Part shown: positions 27,901 to 35,688 of the stretch, in pieces | Numbering within the stretch: the stretch's first letter is position 1 | Layout: every line of letters starts with the position of its first letter | NCBI RefSeq assembly: GCF_008369165.1 | Contig: NZ_VOBA01000001.1 | Span: 2,101,630-2,165,629, forward strand | From: Dietzia sp. ANT_WB102 | GTDB lineage: Bacteria; Actinomycetota; Actinomycetes; Mycobacteriales; Mycobacteriaceae | DNA length: 64,000 nucleotides | Reading direction: 5' to 3' | Notes under the pieces: generated by a model | Databases searched by the model: none | Seen by the model: the letters and a program-made list of their open reading frames with translations, nothing else | Told to the model about the DNA's origin: nothing | Position numbers and translations under genes: made by a program

Positions 27901-29493
27901 TCAGTCCACTGTCTCCTTGAGTGTGTCCTCGCGAACGAACAGCAACAACACGGTGGCGACCAGGATGAGCGGCACCATGACGTGGTAAATCGGCACGAGT
28001 GCGTCGTTGTAGGATCCGACGATCGCATCGTGAAGGGGACCCGGCAGTCCGGAGAGGATCTCGGGGCTCATCGAGTTGGCGGCCCCCGAGCCGTTGGAGA
28101 ATGTCTCGGCAACCGCAGCGCCCTCGGCGCCGAGCTCGGCCGCGGCGGCGGGCACCCGCTCGCCCATGAGGCCGGCGAGCCGGCTGACGAAGAGTGACCC
28201 CACGATCGCCGAACCCATGGTTCCGCCGATCTGGCGGAAGAAGTTGTTCGATGCGGTGGCGGTGCCGACCATGCTGATCGGGAAGGTGTTCTGGACGATC
28301 AGCACGAGTAGCTGCATGGCCAGGCCGAGCCCGAATCCGAACACGAACAGCACCACGCCCAGATGGACCAGTGAGTCCCCGGCTTCCAGTGAGCCGACGA
28401 GCCACAGCCCCACGGCCATGATCACGGTGCCGACCACCGGGTACCACTTGTATCGGCCGGTGCGGCTGACAATGTTGCCCACGACGATGGAGGTTCCCAT
28501 CATGCCGGCCATCATTGGTGTCATCATCAGGCCGGCGGCAGTGGGGCCGAGGCCGTGGACCATCTGGATGTAGGTGGGCAGGTACGCCATGCAGCCGAAC
28601 ATCGCGACACCTACGAGGAGTCCGGCCCCGGTGGCCACCGAGAAGTTTCGCTGGGCGAAGAGCGTCATCGGGATCAGCGGGTGCTCCGAGCGCAACTCGA
28701 CCAGGACGAACGCGATTGCGCAGGCGAGGAACAGTGCGCCCATGGCGAGGATGATCGGGTCCGCCCAGTCATAGCGATTGCCGCCCCACGAGGAGAGGAG
28801 GATCAGGGCAGTGGTGCCCGTAGCCATGAGAATCGTGCCGGGCCAGTCGGTGCGGCGCCCGCTGCCGCGTTTGGGCAGTCGTAGCCAGATGACGGCCACG
28901 GCGAGCGCGATCAGGCAAACAGGGAGGTTGAACCACAACGCCCAGCGCCATCCGGGGCCCTCGGTGAAGAATCCGCCGAGCAGGGGGCCGAGGACTGAAG
29001 ACAGTCCGAAGACCGCGCCCATGATGCCCATGTACCGGCCACGCCGGCGGGCGGGGACGACGTCGGCAACGATCGCCTGGGAGAGCACCATCAGTCCACC
29101 ACCGCCGAGTCCCTGCACGGCCCGGGCCGCGATCAGGATCTCGATGTTCCAGGCCAGCGCTCCGAGAAGCGAACCGGCCGAGAACAACAGGATCGCGGTC
29201 ACAAAGAGGGGTTTGCGCCCGATCTGGTCCCCGAGCTTGCCGTAGACGGGCAGGCCGATCGTCATAGTGAGCAGGTAGGCGGTGATAACCCAGCTCATCC
29301 GGTCCACGCCACCGAGGTCGGCAACGATCGTCGGTAACGCGGTCGCGAAGATCATCTGCCCTAAGGAGACGACGAGCATCCCCAGGAGTAGGGAGGTGAA
29401 TACCAGCGGCACGTTGTGAGTTGTCTGGGACGGGGCGGGGTCTGGTGTGGGACCTGGCGGCGCGATTGTGGTGCGAGTGTCGGTTTGGCTCAT
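27901..29493 (-). CDS. MFS multidrug exporter, DHA2 type
   Basis: 530 residues, about 14 membrane helices. Motifs: FATALPTIVADLGG at helix 1, GKLGDQIGRKPLF (motif A), and GLSSVLGPLLGGFF (motif C, antiporter signature). A Ser/Pro-rich N-terminal 28 residues precede helix 1. It is the second gene of a TetR-MFS operon: its ATG overlaps the TetR stop (ATGA). This pairing, with the operator upstream, points to drug- or toxin-induced efflux. The substrate is unknown. Confidence 0.92.
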   Translation of the reverse strand: MSQTDTRTTIAPPGPTPDPAPSQTTHNVPLVFTSLLLGMLVVSLGQMIFATALPTIVADLGGVDRMSWVITAYLLTMTIGLPVYGKLGDQIGRKPLFVTAILLFSAGSLLGALAWNIEILIAARAVQGLGGGGLMVLSQAIVADVVPARRRGRYMGIMGAVFGLSSVLGPLLGGFFTEGPGWRWALWFNLPVCLIALAVAVIWLRLPKRGSGRRTDWPGTILMATGTTALILLSSWGGNRYDWADPIILAMGALFLACAIAFVLVELRSEHPLIPMTLFAQRNFSVATGAGLLVGVAMFGCMAYLPTYIQMVHGLGPTAAGLMMTPMMAGMMGTSIVVGNIVSRTGRYKWYPVVGTVIMAVGLWLVGSLEAGDSLVHLGVVLFVFGFGLGLAMQLLVLIVQNTFPISMVGTATASNNFFRQIGGTMGSAIVGSLFVSRLAGLMGERVPAAAAELGAEGAAVAETFSNGSGAANSMSPEILSGLPGPLHDAIVGSYNDALVPIYHVMVPLILVATVLLLFVREDTLKETVD

Positions 29494-30230
29494 GCGGGTC
29501 TCCCGGTGAAGTTTGAGGTGGAGTTAGCGGTGCGGGACGAAGAGGCGGTGGATTGGTCCGTAGTGGGCGGGGGGATGGTCGTCGTTGCGGTGGCGAGCAG
29601 CGCGAGCTGTCGCAGTGCGGCCGCGCAATCGTCGTCGAGGTCGGAGAATGTGGCCGACTCACGGTCCAGCCAGATGGACAGGCCAAGGCTGGCCGACGCG
29701 GCGACCAGTGCCATGCACGCGCGGGCCTCGGCTTCGGGGGGCACCCCGGGAAGCCGACGCAGTGCAGGATTGCGCTCGAGGTGCGCCGTGACGAGATCCA
29801 CCATGCGGAGTTGCAGTCGGGACGAGGCGGTCATCCGGGCGGCGCCGAGGTCGGGTTCCGCGCGGTAGATGGCGCGCCTGCGTTGGATCAGCGTGGCGGT
29901 TTGGTCCGTGTTCGCAGTGCGTGCCGCAGCGAACGTCGAGAGGTAGAGGCGGAGCAGGCCCTCCAGGACGTCCTGCTGGGTGCGGGCGAGGAAGGCGGCG
30001 CGGTCTTCATCGGGGACGTCCTCGGGGGTGGCACCGATGACGGCCGCCTCCTTGGTGGGGACGTAGTTGAAGAACGTCCGTTTGGAGACCTCGGCGGCGG
30101 CGCAGATCTGGTCGACCGTCACCGCGTCGAAACCGTGCTCGAGGACGAGGGAGGTAGCCGCGTTCTCGATGGACACCATCGTGGCGCGGCGCTTCCGATC
30201 GCGCAACGAGTCGAGCTCCGGGGAAGTCAT
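29490..30230 (-). CDS. TetR family repressor
   Basis: 246 residues. N-terminal helix-turn-helix (ATSLVLEHGFDAVTVDQICAA then AEVSKRTFFNYVPTKEAAV) is a textbook TetR DNA-binding domain; the C-terminal ligand-binding domain is helical and Ala-rich, ending in a Thr/Ser-rich tail. It probably represses its own operon, which includes the following MFS exporter, through the inverted repeat at 30251-30282. ATG 30230 has no ribosome-binding site but TAGGAT lies 6 bases upstream. Confidence 0.92.
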   Translation of the reverse strand: MTSPELDSLRDRKRRATMVSIENAATSLVLEHGFDAVTVDQICAAAEVSKRTFFNYVPTKEAAVIGATPEDVPDEDRAAFLARTQQDVLEGLLRLYLSTFAAARTANTDQTATLIQRRRAIYRAEPDLGAARMTASSRLQLRMVDLVTAHLERNPALRRLPGVPPEAEARACMALVAASASLGLSIWLDRESATFSDLDDDCAAALRQLALLATATTTIPPPTTDQSTASSSRTANSTSNFTGRPA

Positions 30231-30236
30231 GATGAG

Positions 30237-30282
30237 ATCCTAGCGAATAAGTGCACCCAGTGCATGTTTGCACTAGGTGCAC
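30237..30282 (-). promoter_or_regulatory. TetR-MFS operon promoter and operator
   Basis: GTGCACCCAGTGCA (30251-30264) and TGCACTAGGTGCAC (30269-30282) form a 14-base inverted repeat with one mismatch and a TGTT spacer. On the minus strand it lies 8 bases upstream of a TAGGAT -10 box (30237-30242), so it covers the -35 region. Bound TetR would block RNA polymerase. Confidence 0.75.
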
Positions 30283-30298
30283 CAGGCTGGCGTCTGAT

Positions 30299-30328
30299 TT
30301 GTCGTGTCATCCGCCTTCCGGATATGCT
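30299..30328 (+). promoter_or_regulatory. Promoter of tRNA-Glu copy 2
   Basis: TTGTCG (30299-30304) and TATGCT (30323-30328) with an 18-base spacer, ending 13 bases before the mature tRNA. Confidence 0.6.
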
Positions 30329-30341
30329 TGTTCGGTGCCAA

Positions 30342-30414
30342 GCCCCCGTCGTCTAGTGGCCTAGGACGCCGCCCTCTCACGGCGGTAACGTGGGTTCGAA
30401 TCCCATCGGGGGTA
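30342..30414 (+). tRNA. tRNA-Glu (anticodon CUC), copy 2
   Basis: Same 73-base cloverleaf as copy 1 except T at 30357 and A at 30388, both in unpaired regions (D-loop and variable loop). It has its own promoter and terminator, so it is likely functional rather than a relic. Confidence 0.95.
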
Positions 30415-30419
30415 CAGGA

Positions 30420-30457
30420 GATGTCCCGGTTCATCATTCTCGATGAGCCGGGACATC
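30420..30457 (+). terminator. Hairpin terminator after tRNA-Glu copy 2
   Basis: GATGTCCCGGTTCATC (30420-30435) pairs with GATGAGCCGGGACATC (30442-30457), 16 bp with one G-U pair and a 6-base loop. Only a short CATTT follows, so it is a stem-dominated terminator. Confidence 0.75.
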
Positions 30458-30475
30458 GCGCATTTGTGGCCGTGG

Positions 30476-30481
30476 CAGGAT
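30476..30481 (+). promoter_or_regulatory. -10-like box of the substrate-binding lipoprotein gene
   Basis: CAGGAT followed by 7 bases and GTG 30489; a one-base variant of the TAGGAT box seen before other leaderless genes here. Confidence 0.35.
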
Positions 30482-30488
30482 CGGCGCA

Positions 30489-31340
30489 GTGACCACTCGT
30501 CGTGACCTCCTCCGCCTGGCGTTCAGCGGCGGATTGTCCCTCGCCGGCCTCGCAGCGTGCGGTGCCGACGGGAGGTCGACGACGAGCCCGACCAGCACGT
30601 CGAGTGGCCCGCTGACACCGCCCAGCCCTATCCGTACGCCCACCCCGGACGTACCACCACGCCGTCTCGTCGCCCTCTCCTCGGCGGACCTCGACGTCCT
30701 ACGGGTGCTCGACCTGGAGCCCACCGCCGCCTGGGCGGTCGACGGGACAGGTCCGCGTCCGTGGCGTGACCGGCCCGCGCCCCCATCGCCGGACTGGGAC
30801 GGGCCCGGGGCGCCGAGTCTGAAGTCGCTCCTGCCGTTCGGAGTCGACGCCTTCGTCATGGCCGCGGCGGATGCCACTGGGCCCGAGCTCCGTGCGTACG
30901 AGCGCCTGGCCACCGTCATTGTCGACGCTCATGGGCGGCCCGGGTGGCGGGAGCATCTCGACCTGGTGGCTCGCGCCGTCGACCGCGATCCCTCGTCCGC
31001 CGCCGAACGGACCGGGAGCGCGCTCGAGCAGTGGGCTGGGGCGCAGCGTCGCATTGGAGTGGACGCCCTCGTCGTCGTCATCGGCACCGGTGCCCGGCCC
31101 GACACCCCGGTGGCCACCCTCGCAGCCCGGTCGCCATTCGGCGCCGAGATCCGGGCACTCGGTTTCGATGTGGACGACCGCCCCGAACCGGTCGCGTACC
31201 GGGACCTACGGAGGCCAGGGGTGCAGGTGGTCCGGGTGGACCCTCGCGACGGCGACGTGGTGGCGGCGGTACGTCAACCCAGCGTGAGCAGTCTGCCGTG
31301 GGTGCTCGAGCGGCTCGTCCGTGGGCGCAGGCCCGCCTAG
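30489..31340 (+). CDS. Periplasmic-binding-protein-like lipoprotein with Tat-type signal
   Basis: 283 residues. The signal has the twin-arginine pattern TRRDLLRLAF and a lipobox ending at Cys24 (GLAAC), so Tat export followed by lipidation is predicted. A Ser/Thr/Pro linker (30-60) leads to a domain resembling iron-siderophore/cobalamin substrate-binding proteins (RRLVALSSADLDVLRVLDLEPTAAWA; SLLPFGVDAFVMA; WVLERLVRG). No permease or ATPase gene is adjacent. Transport of an iron chelate is plausible but not shown. Convergent with ltbR across two hairpins. Confidence 0.65.
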   Translation: MTTRRDLLRLAFSGGLSLAGLAACGADGRSTTSPTSTSSGPLTPPSPIRTPTPDVPPRRLVALSSADLDVLRVLDLEPTAAWAVDGTGPRPWRDRPAPPSPDWDGPGAPSLKSLLPFGVDAFVMAAADATGPELRAYERLATVIVDAHGRPGWREHLDLVARAVDRDPSSAAERTGSALEQWAGAQRRIGVDALVVVIGTGARPDTPVATLAARSPFGAEIRALGFDVDDRPEPVAYRDLRRPGVQVVRVDPRDGDVVAAVRQPSVSSLPWVLERLVRGRRPA

Positions 31341-31358
31341 GTTCTCGATCGGAGGTTC

Positions 31359-31393
31359 GGCCCCGGCGCCGGGGCCGCCCGCCTTGTGCGGGC
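31359..31393. terminator. Tandem hairpins between convergent genes
   Basis: GGCCCCGGCGCCGGGGCC (31359-31376) is a perfect 18-base palindrome; directly after it GCCCGC and GCGGGC (31377-31393) form a second stem with a CTTGT loop. They separate the lipoprotein gene from ltbR and probably act in both directions. Confidence 0.55.
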
Positions 31394-31398
31394 GCCGG

Positions 31399-32100
31399 TT
31401 AGAGCCGCTTGTGGATTGCGTCGGCGGCGGCGAGAAGATCGGCGGCCCATTTCGTGCCGGGGCGACGGCCGATGCGGTCGACCGGGCCGGACACGGAGAT
31501 CGCGGCGACGACGGTCCCGGTGGAATCCCGGATGGGTGCCGAGATGGAGGCGACGCCCGCCTCACGCTCGGCCACTGATTGTGCCCAGCCGCGACGCCGG
31601 ACCTCGGCGAGCTGGCGTTCGGTGTAGGTCGCGTCCGTGAGTAGCGTGCGCTGGGTCGCGGGGTCCGCCCAGGCTGCCAGTACCTTGGCTCCCGATCCCC
31701 CCGTCATGGGCAGGACCGCGCCGACCGGGACCGTGTCTCGCAGGCCCGTCGGGGGCTCGGCCGAGGCCACGCAGATGCGTCGGTCGCCGTCCCGGCGGTA
31801 CACCTGGACACTCTCCTCGGTGGCCTCGCGCAAGCGGGGCAAGACGGAGGATGCAGCCTCGGCCAGGGAGTCGGATGCGTGGGCGGCGAGTTTAGCCAGT
31901 CCGGGCCCCAGACTCCATACCCCGGCGTCGTCGCGAGAGAGGAGCTGGTGGATCTCCATTCCCACCGCGAGCCGGTGGGCGGTCGCGCGCGGCAGGCCCG
32001 TCCTCTCGCAGAGTTCGGACAGCACGCAAGGCTGCTCGGCCACGGCGTCGAGCATCGTCATCGCTTTGTCGAGGACTCCGATCCCGCTATACTGTCTCAC
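31399..32100 (-). CDS. ltbR: IclR family regulator of leucine biosynthesis (LtbR-like)
   Basis: 233 residues: an N-terminal winged helix-turn-helix ([36 protein letters not shown]) and a C-terminal IclR effector domain. It is divergent from leuCD, exactly as LtbR of Corynebacterium glutamicum and Rv2989 of M. tuberculosis; LtbR is known to repress leu and trp genes. GTG 32100 is chosen because homologues begin at [12 protein letters not shown] and a TATAGT box lies 6 bases upstream; a 12-residue longer form is unlikely. Confidence 0.9.
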   Translation of the reverse strand: MRQYSGIGVLDKAMTMLDAVAEQPCVLSELCERTGLPRATAHRLAVGMEIHQLLSRDDAGVWSLGPGLAKLAAHASDSLAEAASSVLPRLREATEESVQVYRRDGDRRICVASAEPPTGLRDTVPVGAVLPMTGGSGAKVLAAWADPATQRTLLTDATYTERQLAEVRRRGWAQSVAEREAGVASISAPIRDSTGTVVAAISVSGPVDRIGRRPGTKWAADLLAAADAIHKRL

Positions 32101-32112
32101 AGTTCGACTATA
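32091..32112. promoter_or_regulatory. ltbR/leuC divergent promoter region with palindrome
   Basis: On the minus strand TATAGT (32107-32112 read in reverse) precedes the ltbR GTG by 6 bases. ACTGT-CTC-ACAGT (32091-32103) is a perfect inverted repeat spanning the ltbR start. On the plus strand TATCGT follows and may serve leuC. It is a likely LtbR operator by position. Confidence 0.5.
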
Positions 32113-32168
32113 TCGTCCTACATGGTGAGAATCCATCGGATCCCATGAGGGCGTGGACTGGAGGCGTG

Positions 32169-33635
32169 ATGAGTGAGACCGAGCCCGCGGGTGCGCGGCC
32201 CCGGACCCTAGCGGAGAAGGTCTGGGACGACCACGTGGTGGTCAAAGGTGAGGGCGACGGGGAGTCCCGCGGGCCCGACCTGCTGTTCATCGATCTCCAC
32301 CTCGTGCACGAGGTCACGAGCCCGCAGGCCTTCGATGGTCTCCGGCTGGCCGGTCGACAGCTCCGCCGCCCGGACCTGACCCTGGCGACCGAGGACCACA
32401 ACGTGCCTACCGACATCGTCGGTGGCGCGGTCAACCTCATCGCCGACCAGACCTCCCGCATCCAGATCGAGACGCTGCGTCGCAACTGCGAGGAGTTCGG
32501 TGTCCGGCTGTACCCGATGGGCGACCTCGAGCAGGGGATCGTCCACGTGGTGGGGCCGCAGCTCGGGCTGACCCAGCCCGGTATGACAGTGGTTTGCGGC
32601 GACTCCCACACCTCGACCCACGGGGCGTTCGGCTCCATCGCGATGGGCATCGGAACCTCCGAGGTCGAACACGTCATGGCTACCCAGACGCTGGCACTGC
32701 GCCCGTTCAAGACCATGGCCGTCACCGTCACCGGCGAATTGCAGCCCGGCGTCACCGCCAAGGATCTCATTCTGGCCGTCATCGCCCAGATCGGCACCGG
32801 CGGCGGACAGGGGTACATCCTCGAGTACCGCGGCGAGGCCATCGAGAAGCTCTCGATGGAAGCCCGGATGACCATCTGCAACATGAGTATTGAGGCCGGC
32901 GCCCGGGCCGGCATGATTGCTCCGGATCAGACGACCTACGACTATCTGCAGGGGCGGCCCCACGCGCCGATCGGCGCGGAGTGGGACGAGGCGGTGCGGT
33001 ACTGGGACAGTCTCCGGACCGACGACGACGCGGTGTTTGACACCGAGGTCGTGATCGACGGCTCCGCCCTCACGCCCTTCGTCACCTGGGGGACCAACCC
33101 AGGCCAGGGCGTGCCGCTGGGCTCAGCCGTCCCACACCCGGAGTCGTTCACCGACGAGAGCTCACGGATCGCCGCCGAGAGCGCGCTGGAGTACATGGAC
33201 CTCAAGGGCGGCACTCCCATGCGGGAGATCCCCGTGGACGTCGTGTTCGTCGGCTCGTGCACCAACGGTCGAATCGAGGACCTGCGCGCGGTTGCCGAGG
33301 TCGTCGACGGCCACACACTCGCAGACGGGGTCCGGATGCTGATCGTCCCCGGGTCGATGCGCGTGCGCAAGCAGGCCGAGGAGGAAGGCCTGGACAAGGT
33401 CTTCACCGAGTTCGGCGCCGAGTGGCGGCAGCCGGGATGTTCGATGTGCCTGGGTATGAACCCGGACTCCCTGCAGCCCGGGCAGCGCTGCGCGTCCACC
33501 TCAAACCGCAACTTCGAGGGACGCCAAGGTAAGGGGGCCCGCACCCACCTGGTCAGCCCGTCTGTCGCCGCGGCCACCGCGGTACTTGGGCACTTCGCCT
33601 CTCCCGTCGACCTTGAGCCCGCGAAGGGGGCATGA
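32169..33635 (+). CDS. leuC: 3-isopropylmalate dehydratase, large subunit
   Basis: Aconitase-fold [4Fe-4S] subunit that isomerises 2-isopropylmalate to 3-isopropylmalate; 488 residues. Seen: [13 protein letters not shown] at the N-terminus, [14 protein letters not shown], and cluster cysteines in [13 protein letters not shown] and [14 protein letters not shown] 32169 is preferred over ATG 32145 because GGAGG (32160-32164) is spaced for it. leuD follows after 6 bases. Probably repressed by the divergent LtbR when leucine is ample. Confidence 0.97.
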   Translation: MSETEPAGARPRTLAEKVWDDHVVVKGEGDGESRGPDLLFIDLHLVHEVTSPQAFDGLRLAGRQLRRPDLTLATEDHNVPTDIVGGAVNLIADQTSRIQIETLRRNCEEFGVRLYPMGDLEQGIVHVVGPQLGLTQPGMTVVCGDSHTSTHGAFGSIAMGIGTSEVEHVMATQTLALRPFKTMAVTVTGELQPGVTAKDLILAVIAQIGTGGGQGYILEYRGEAIEKLSMEARMTICNMSIEAGARAGMIAPDQTTYDYLQGRPHAPIGAEWDEAVRYWDSLRTDDDAVFDTEVVIDGSALTPFVTWGTNPGQGVPLGSAVPHPESFTDESSRIAAESALEYMDLKGGTPMREIPVDVVFVGSCTNGRIEDLRAVAEVVDGHTLADGVRMLIVPGSMRVRKQAEEEGLDKVFTEFGAEWRQPGCSMCLGMNPDSLQPGQRCASTSNRNFEGRQGKGARTHLVSPSVAAATAVLGHFASPVDLEPAKGA

Positions 33636-33641
33636 CACCTC

Positions 33642-34238
33642 ATGGAGCCGATCATCACCCACACCGGCATCGGCGCCCCGCTGCGCCGCTCCAATGTGGA
33701 CACCGACCAGATCATCCCGGCCGAGTACCTCAAGCGGGTCACACGCACCGGATTCGAGGACGGGCTCTTTTCTTCCTGGCGTGCCCACGAGCCGGACTTC
33801 GTCCTCAATCGAGCGCCGTATGACCGCGCGTCCGTCCTCGTGGCCGGTCCGGACTTCGGCACCGGGTCCTCCCGCGAGCACGCGGTGTGGGCGCTGATGG
33901 ATTTCGGCTTCCGCGTGGTCATCTCGTCCCGCTTCGCGGACATCTTCCGCGGAAACTCCGGTAAGTCCGGTTTGGTCGCCGCCCAGATGGAGCAGGAGAA
34001 TGTCGAGCTCCTGTGGAAGGTCATGGACGAGCGACCGGGAATTGAACTGACGGTGGACCTGGTGTCACGCACGGTCACGGCCGGTGACGTCACGGTGCCG
34101 TTCGACATCGACGACGACACGCAGTGGCGGCTGATGGAGGGGCTCGACGACATCGGACTCACGCTGCGTCAAGCCGACCAGATCGACGAGTTCGAGAGCC
34201 ATCGACCGGCGTTCAAGCCGATCACCACCCCGCGGTGA
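33642..34238 (+). CDS. leuD: 3-isopropylmalate dehydratase, small subunit
   Basis: 198 residues, the swivelling aconitase domain that completes LeuC. Seen: [33 protein letters not shown] and [17 protein letters not shown], all characteristic. It is 6 bases after leuC and shares its transcript. hup follows but has its own leader region. Confidence 0.98.
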   Translation: MEPIITHTGIGAPLRRSNVDTDQIIPAEYLKRVTRTGFEDGLFSSWRAHEPDFVLNRAPYDRASVLVAGPDFGTGSSREHAVWALMDFGFRVVISSRFADIFRGNSGKSGLVAAQMEQENVELLWKVMDERPGIELTVDLVSRTVTAGDVTVPFDIDDDTQWRLMEGLDDIGLTLRQADQIDEFESHRPAFKPITTPR

Positions 34239-34370
34239 AGCCCATTTGATATTGCTTTCGGACTGGCGTCCGTAACGCCCCCGAGTGACACCTTCATGTG
34301 AGTATGCTTATGCCGATTCGGCGCGAATCGTTACTGCGCCCGCATACCTCACCTCAAGGGGGACCCTCAC

Positions 34371-34751
34371 GTGAACAAGGCCGACCTGATCGCCGAGCTG
34401 GCGGACCGGATGGGCGGAGATCAGCAGCTCGCCACCGAGGCGCTGGAGAACACTCTCGACATCATCGTCCGGACGGTAGCGTCCGGGGAATCCATCACGA
34501 TCATGGGTTTCGGCATCTTCGAGAAGAAGGCGCGCGCGGCTCGGGTCGCCCGTAACCCCCACACGGGTGAGTCCATTCCGGTTCCGCCCACCTACTCGCC
34601 GGTGTTCCGGCCGGGTCAATACTTCAAGTCCGTCATCCAGGGCTCGGAGGAGCTTCCGGAGGACCGGCTTGCCGCCAAACGCTCCAGCTCGCACCGGTCG
34701 TTCGGTGGGCTGAGAGAGAACGGCATGAACCACCGGCAGAGAGTCAGCTGA
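34371..34751 (+). CDS. hup: HU family DNA-binding protein with short tail
   Basis: 126 residues. The first 90 are a normal HU fold (NKADLIAELADRMGG; GFGIFEKKARAARVARNPHTGE; VPPTYSPVFRPGQYFKSV). The remaining about 35 residues are Ser/Arg-containing and lack the Lys/Ala/Pro repeats that make mycobacterial HupB about 214 residues long. It occupies the hupB position after leuD. Start GTG has AAGGGGGA 7 bases upstream. It compacts DNA as a dimer; whether a longer HupB exists elsewhere is unknown. Confidence 0.93.
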   Translation: MNKADLIAELADRMGGDQQLATEALENTLDIIVRTVASGESITIMGFGIFEKKARAARVARNPHTGESIPVPPTYSPVFRPGQYFKSVIQGSEELPEDRLAAKRSSSHRSFGGLRENGMNHRQRVS

Positions 34752-34760
34752 CTAGGCGAA

Positions 34761-34791
34761 CCGCTACCGCTGTTCAGAACAGCGGTAGCGG
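34761..34791. terminator. Bidirectional palindrome between hup and mutT1
   Basis: CCGCTACCGCTGTTC (34761-34775), A, GAACAGCGGTAGCGG (34777-34791): a perfect 15-base inverted repeat. The mutT1 stop codon (34774-34776) lies at its centre. No T-run. It probably terminates both convergent units. Confidence 0.6.
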
Positions 34792-35688
34792 GCTGGGGTA
34801 GTAATCGGCGTAGGCAAGTTCTGCACCGTTGAATCCCAGAGCCCACACACCGGCCTTCTTGGTGGACGCCTCGCCAACGTCGATCCCGACCGGCCCGGCG
34901 AGGTCCCGGATCATCCCGGGGATGGCGGTCCCCTGTGAGCAGACGACGCCGACGCCGTCACCCGCGGCGATCGCGGCCAGACGGGCGACGGCGGTCAGGG
35001 GATCGTCGAGGTAGGCCTCGTCGGTCAGTGCCGGTTCGACGGCGACCTCCACCCCGAGCTCGTCAGCAAGGGGTGCGAGCGTCTGTTCGCATCTGACCCG
35101 GGGGGCGCTGTACAACCGGCGACCCCCGAATGCCCGCAGCATGGGAGCCAACATTTCGGCCTGCGCCCGCCCTGACTTGTCGAGTGGCCGCAGATCGTCG
35201 TTGCCGCTCCACTGGCTCCGGTTGCCGGCCTTGGCGTGCCGGACAACGAGGAGCACAGTTTCGGCCGTCGGGGCGGCGGCGAAACGGCTGAGGACCTTAC
35301 GGTCCAGCGGGTACGAGACCAGTTCCTTGGCCCGGTCGACCGAGAGCCAACGGATCTCGTCAACCTCGGAGTTCGGTTCGAAATTCCCCTCGCGGGCCAA
35401 CGCCGCCCAGTAGGTGACCTCCTTGCGGGTGTTCTCCTTCAGCGGGTACGCCGTGGTTCCGATCCGGGACACGAGGACAGCGGTGAAGCCGGTCTCCTCG
35501 CCGATCTCTCGAACGGCTGTGACCGGTAACGATTCCCCGGCGTCTACCTTGCCCTTGGGGAGTGACCAGTCGTCGTAGCGCGGCCGGTGCACCACAGCGC
35601 ACACCGGGGACGGCCCGTCCATCCGATACAGCACCGCACCCGCCGCCGGGACGACCCTGACCTTCGACTTACCCACGTTCTTACTCAT
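34774..35688 (-). CDS. mutT1: MutT1: Nudix hydrolase fused to histidine phosphatase
   Basis: 304 residues, the two-domain mycobacterial MutT1 form. The N-terminal Nudix domain has the full box GKVDAGES...REIGEETGF; the C-terminal domain begins [11 protein letters not shown] (RHG motif with catalytic His). Mycobacterial MutT1 hydrolyses 8-oxo-(d)GTP and diadenosine polyphosphates, the phosphatase part completing the reaction. The ATG overlaps the ppk stop (ATGA). It is the last gene of the fbiD-ppk-mutT1 operon. Confidence 0.93.
   Translation of the reverse strand: MSKNVGKSKVRVVPAAGAVLYRMDGPSPVCAVVHRPRYDDWSLPKGKVDAGESLPVTAVREIGEETGFTAVLVSRIGTTAYPLKENTRKEVTYWAALAREGNFEPNSEVDEIRWLSVDRAKELVSYPLDRKVLSRFAAAPTAETVLLVVRHAKAGNRSQWSGNDDLRPLDKSGRAQAEMLAPMLRAFGGRRLYSAPRVRCEQTLAPLADELGVEVAVEPALTDEAYLDDPLTAVARLAAIAAGDGVGVVCSQGTAIPGMIRDLAGPVGIDVGEASTKKAGVWALGFNGAELAYADYYPSPLPLF

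Noticed and set aside
27646-30414. tRNA-Glu repeats as attL/attR of an integrated element
   Set aside because: No integrase, phage or conjugation gene lies between them, both tRNAs are complete with their own signals, and the interval holds only a TetR-MFS operon. Simple duplication is the better reading.
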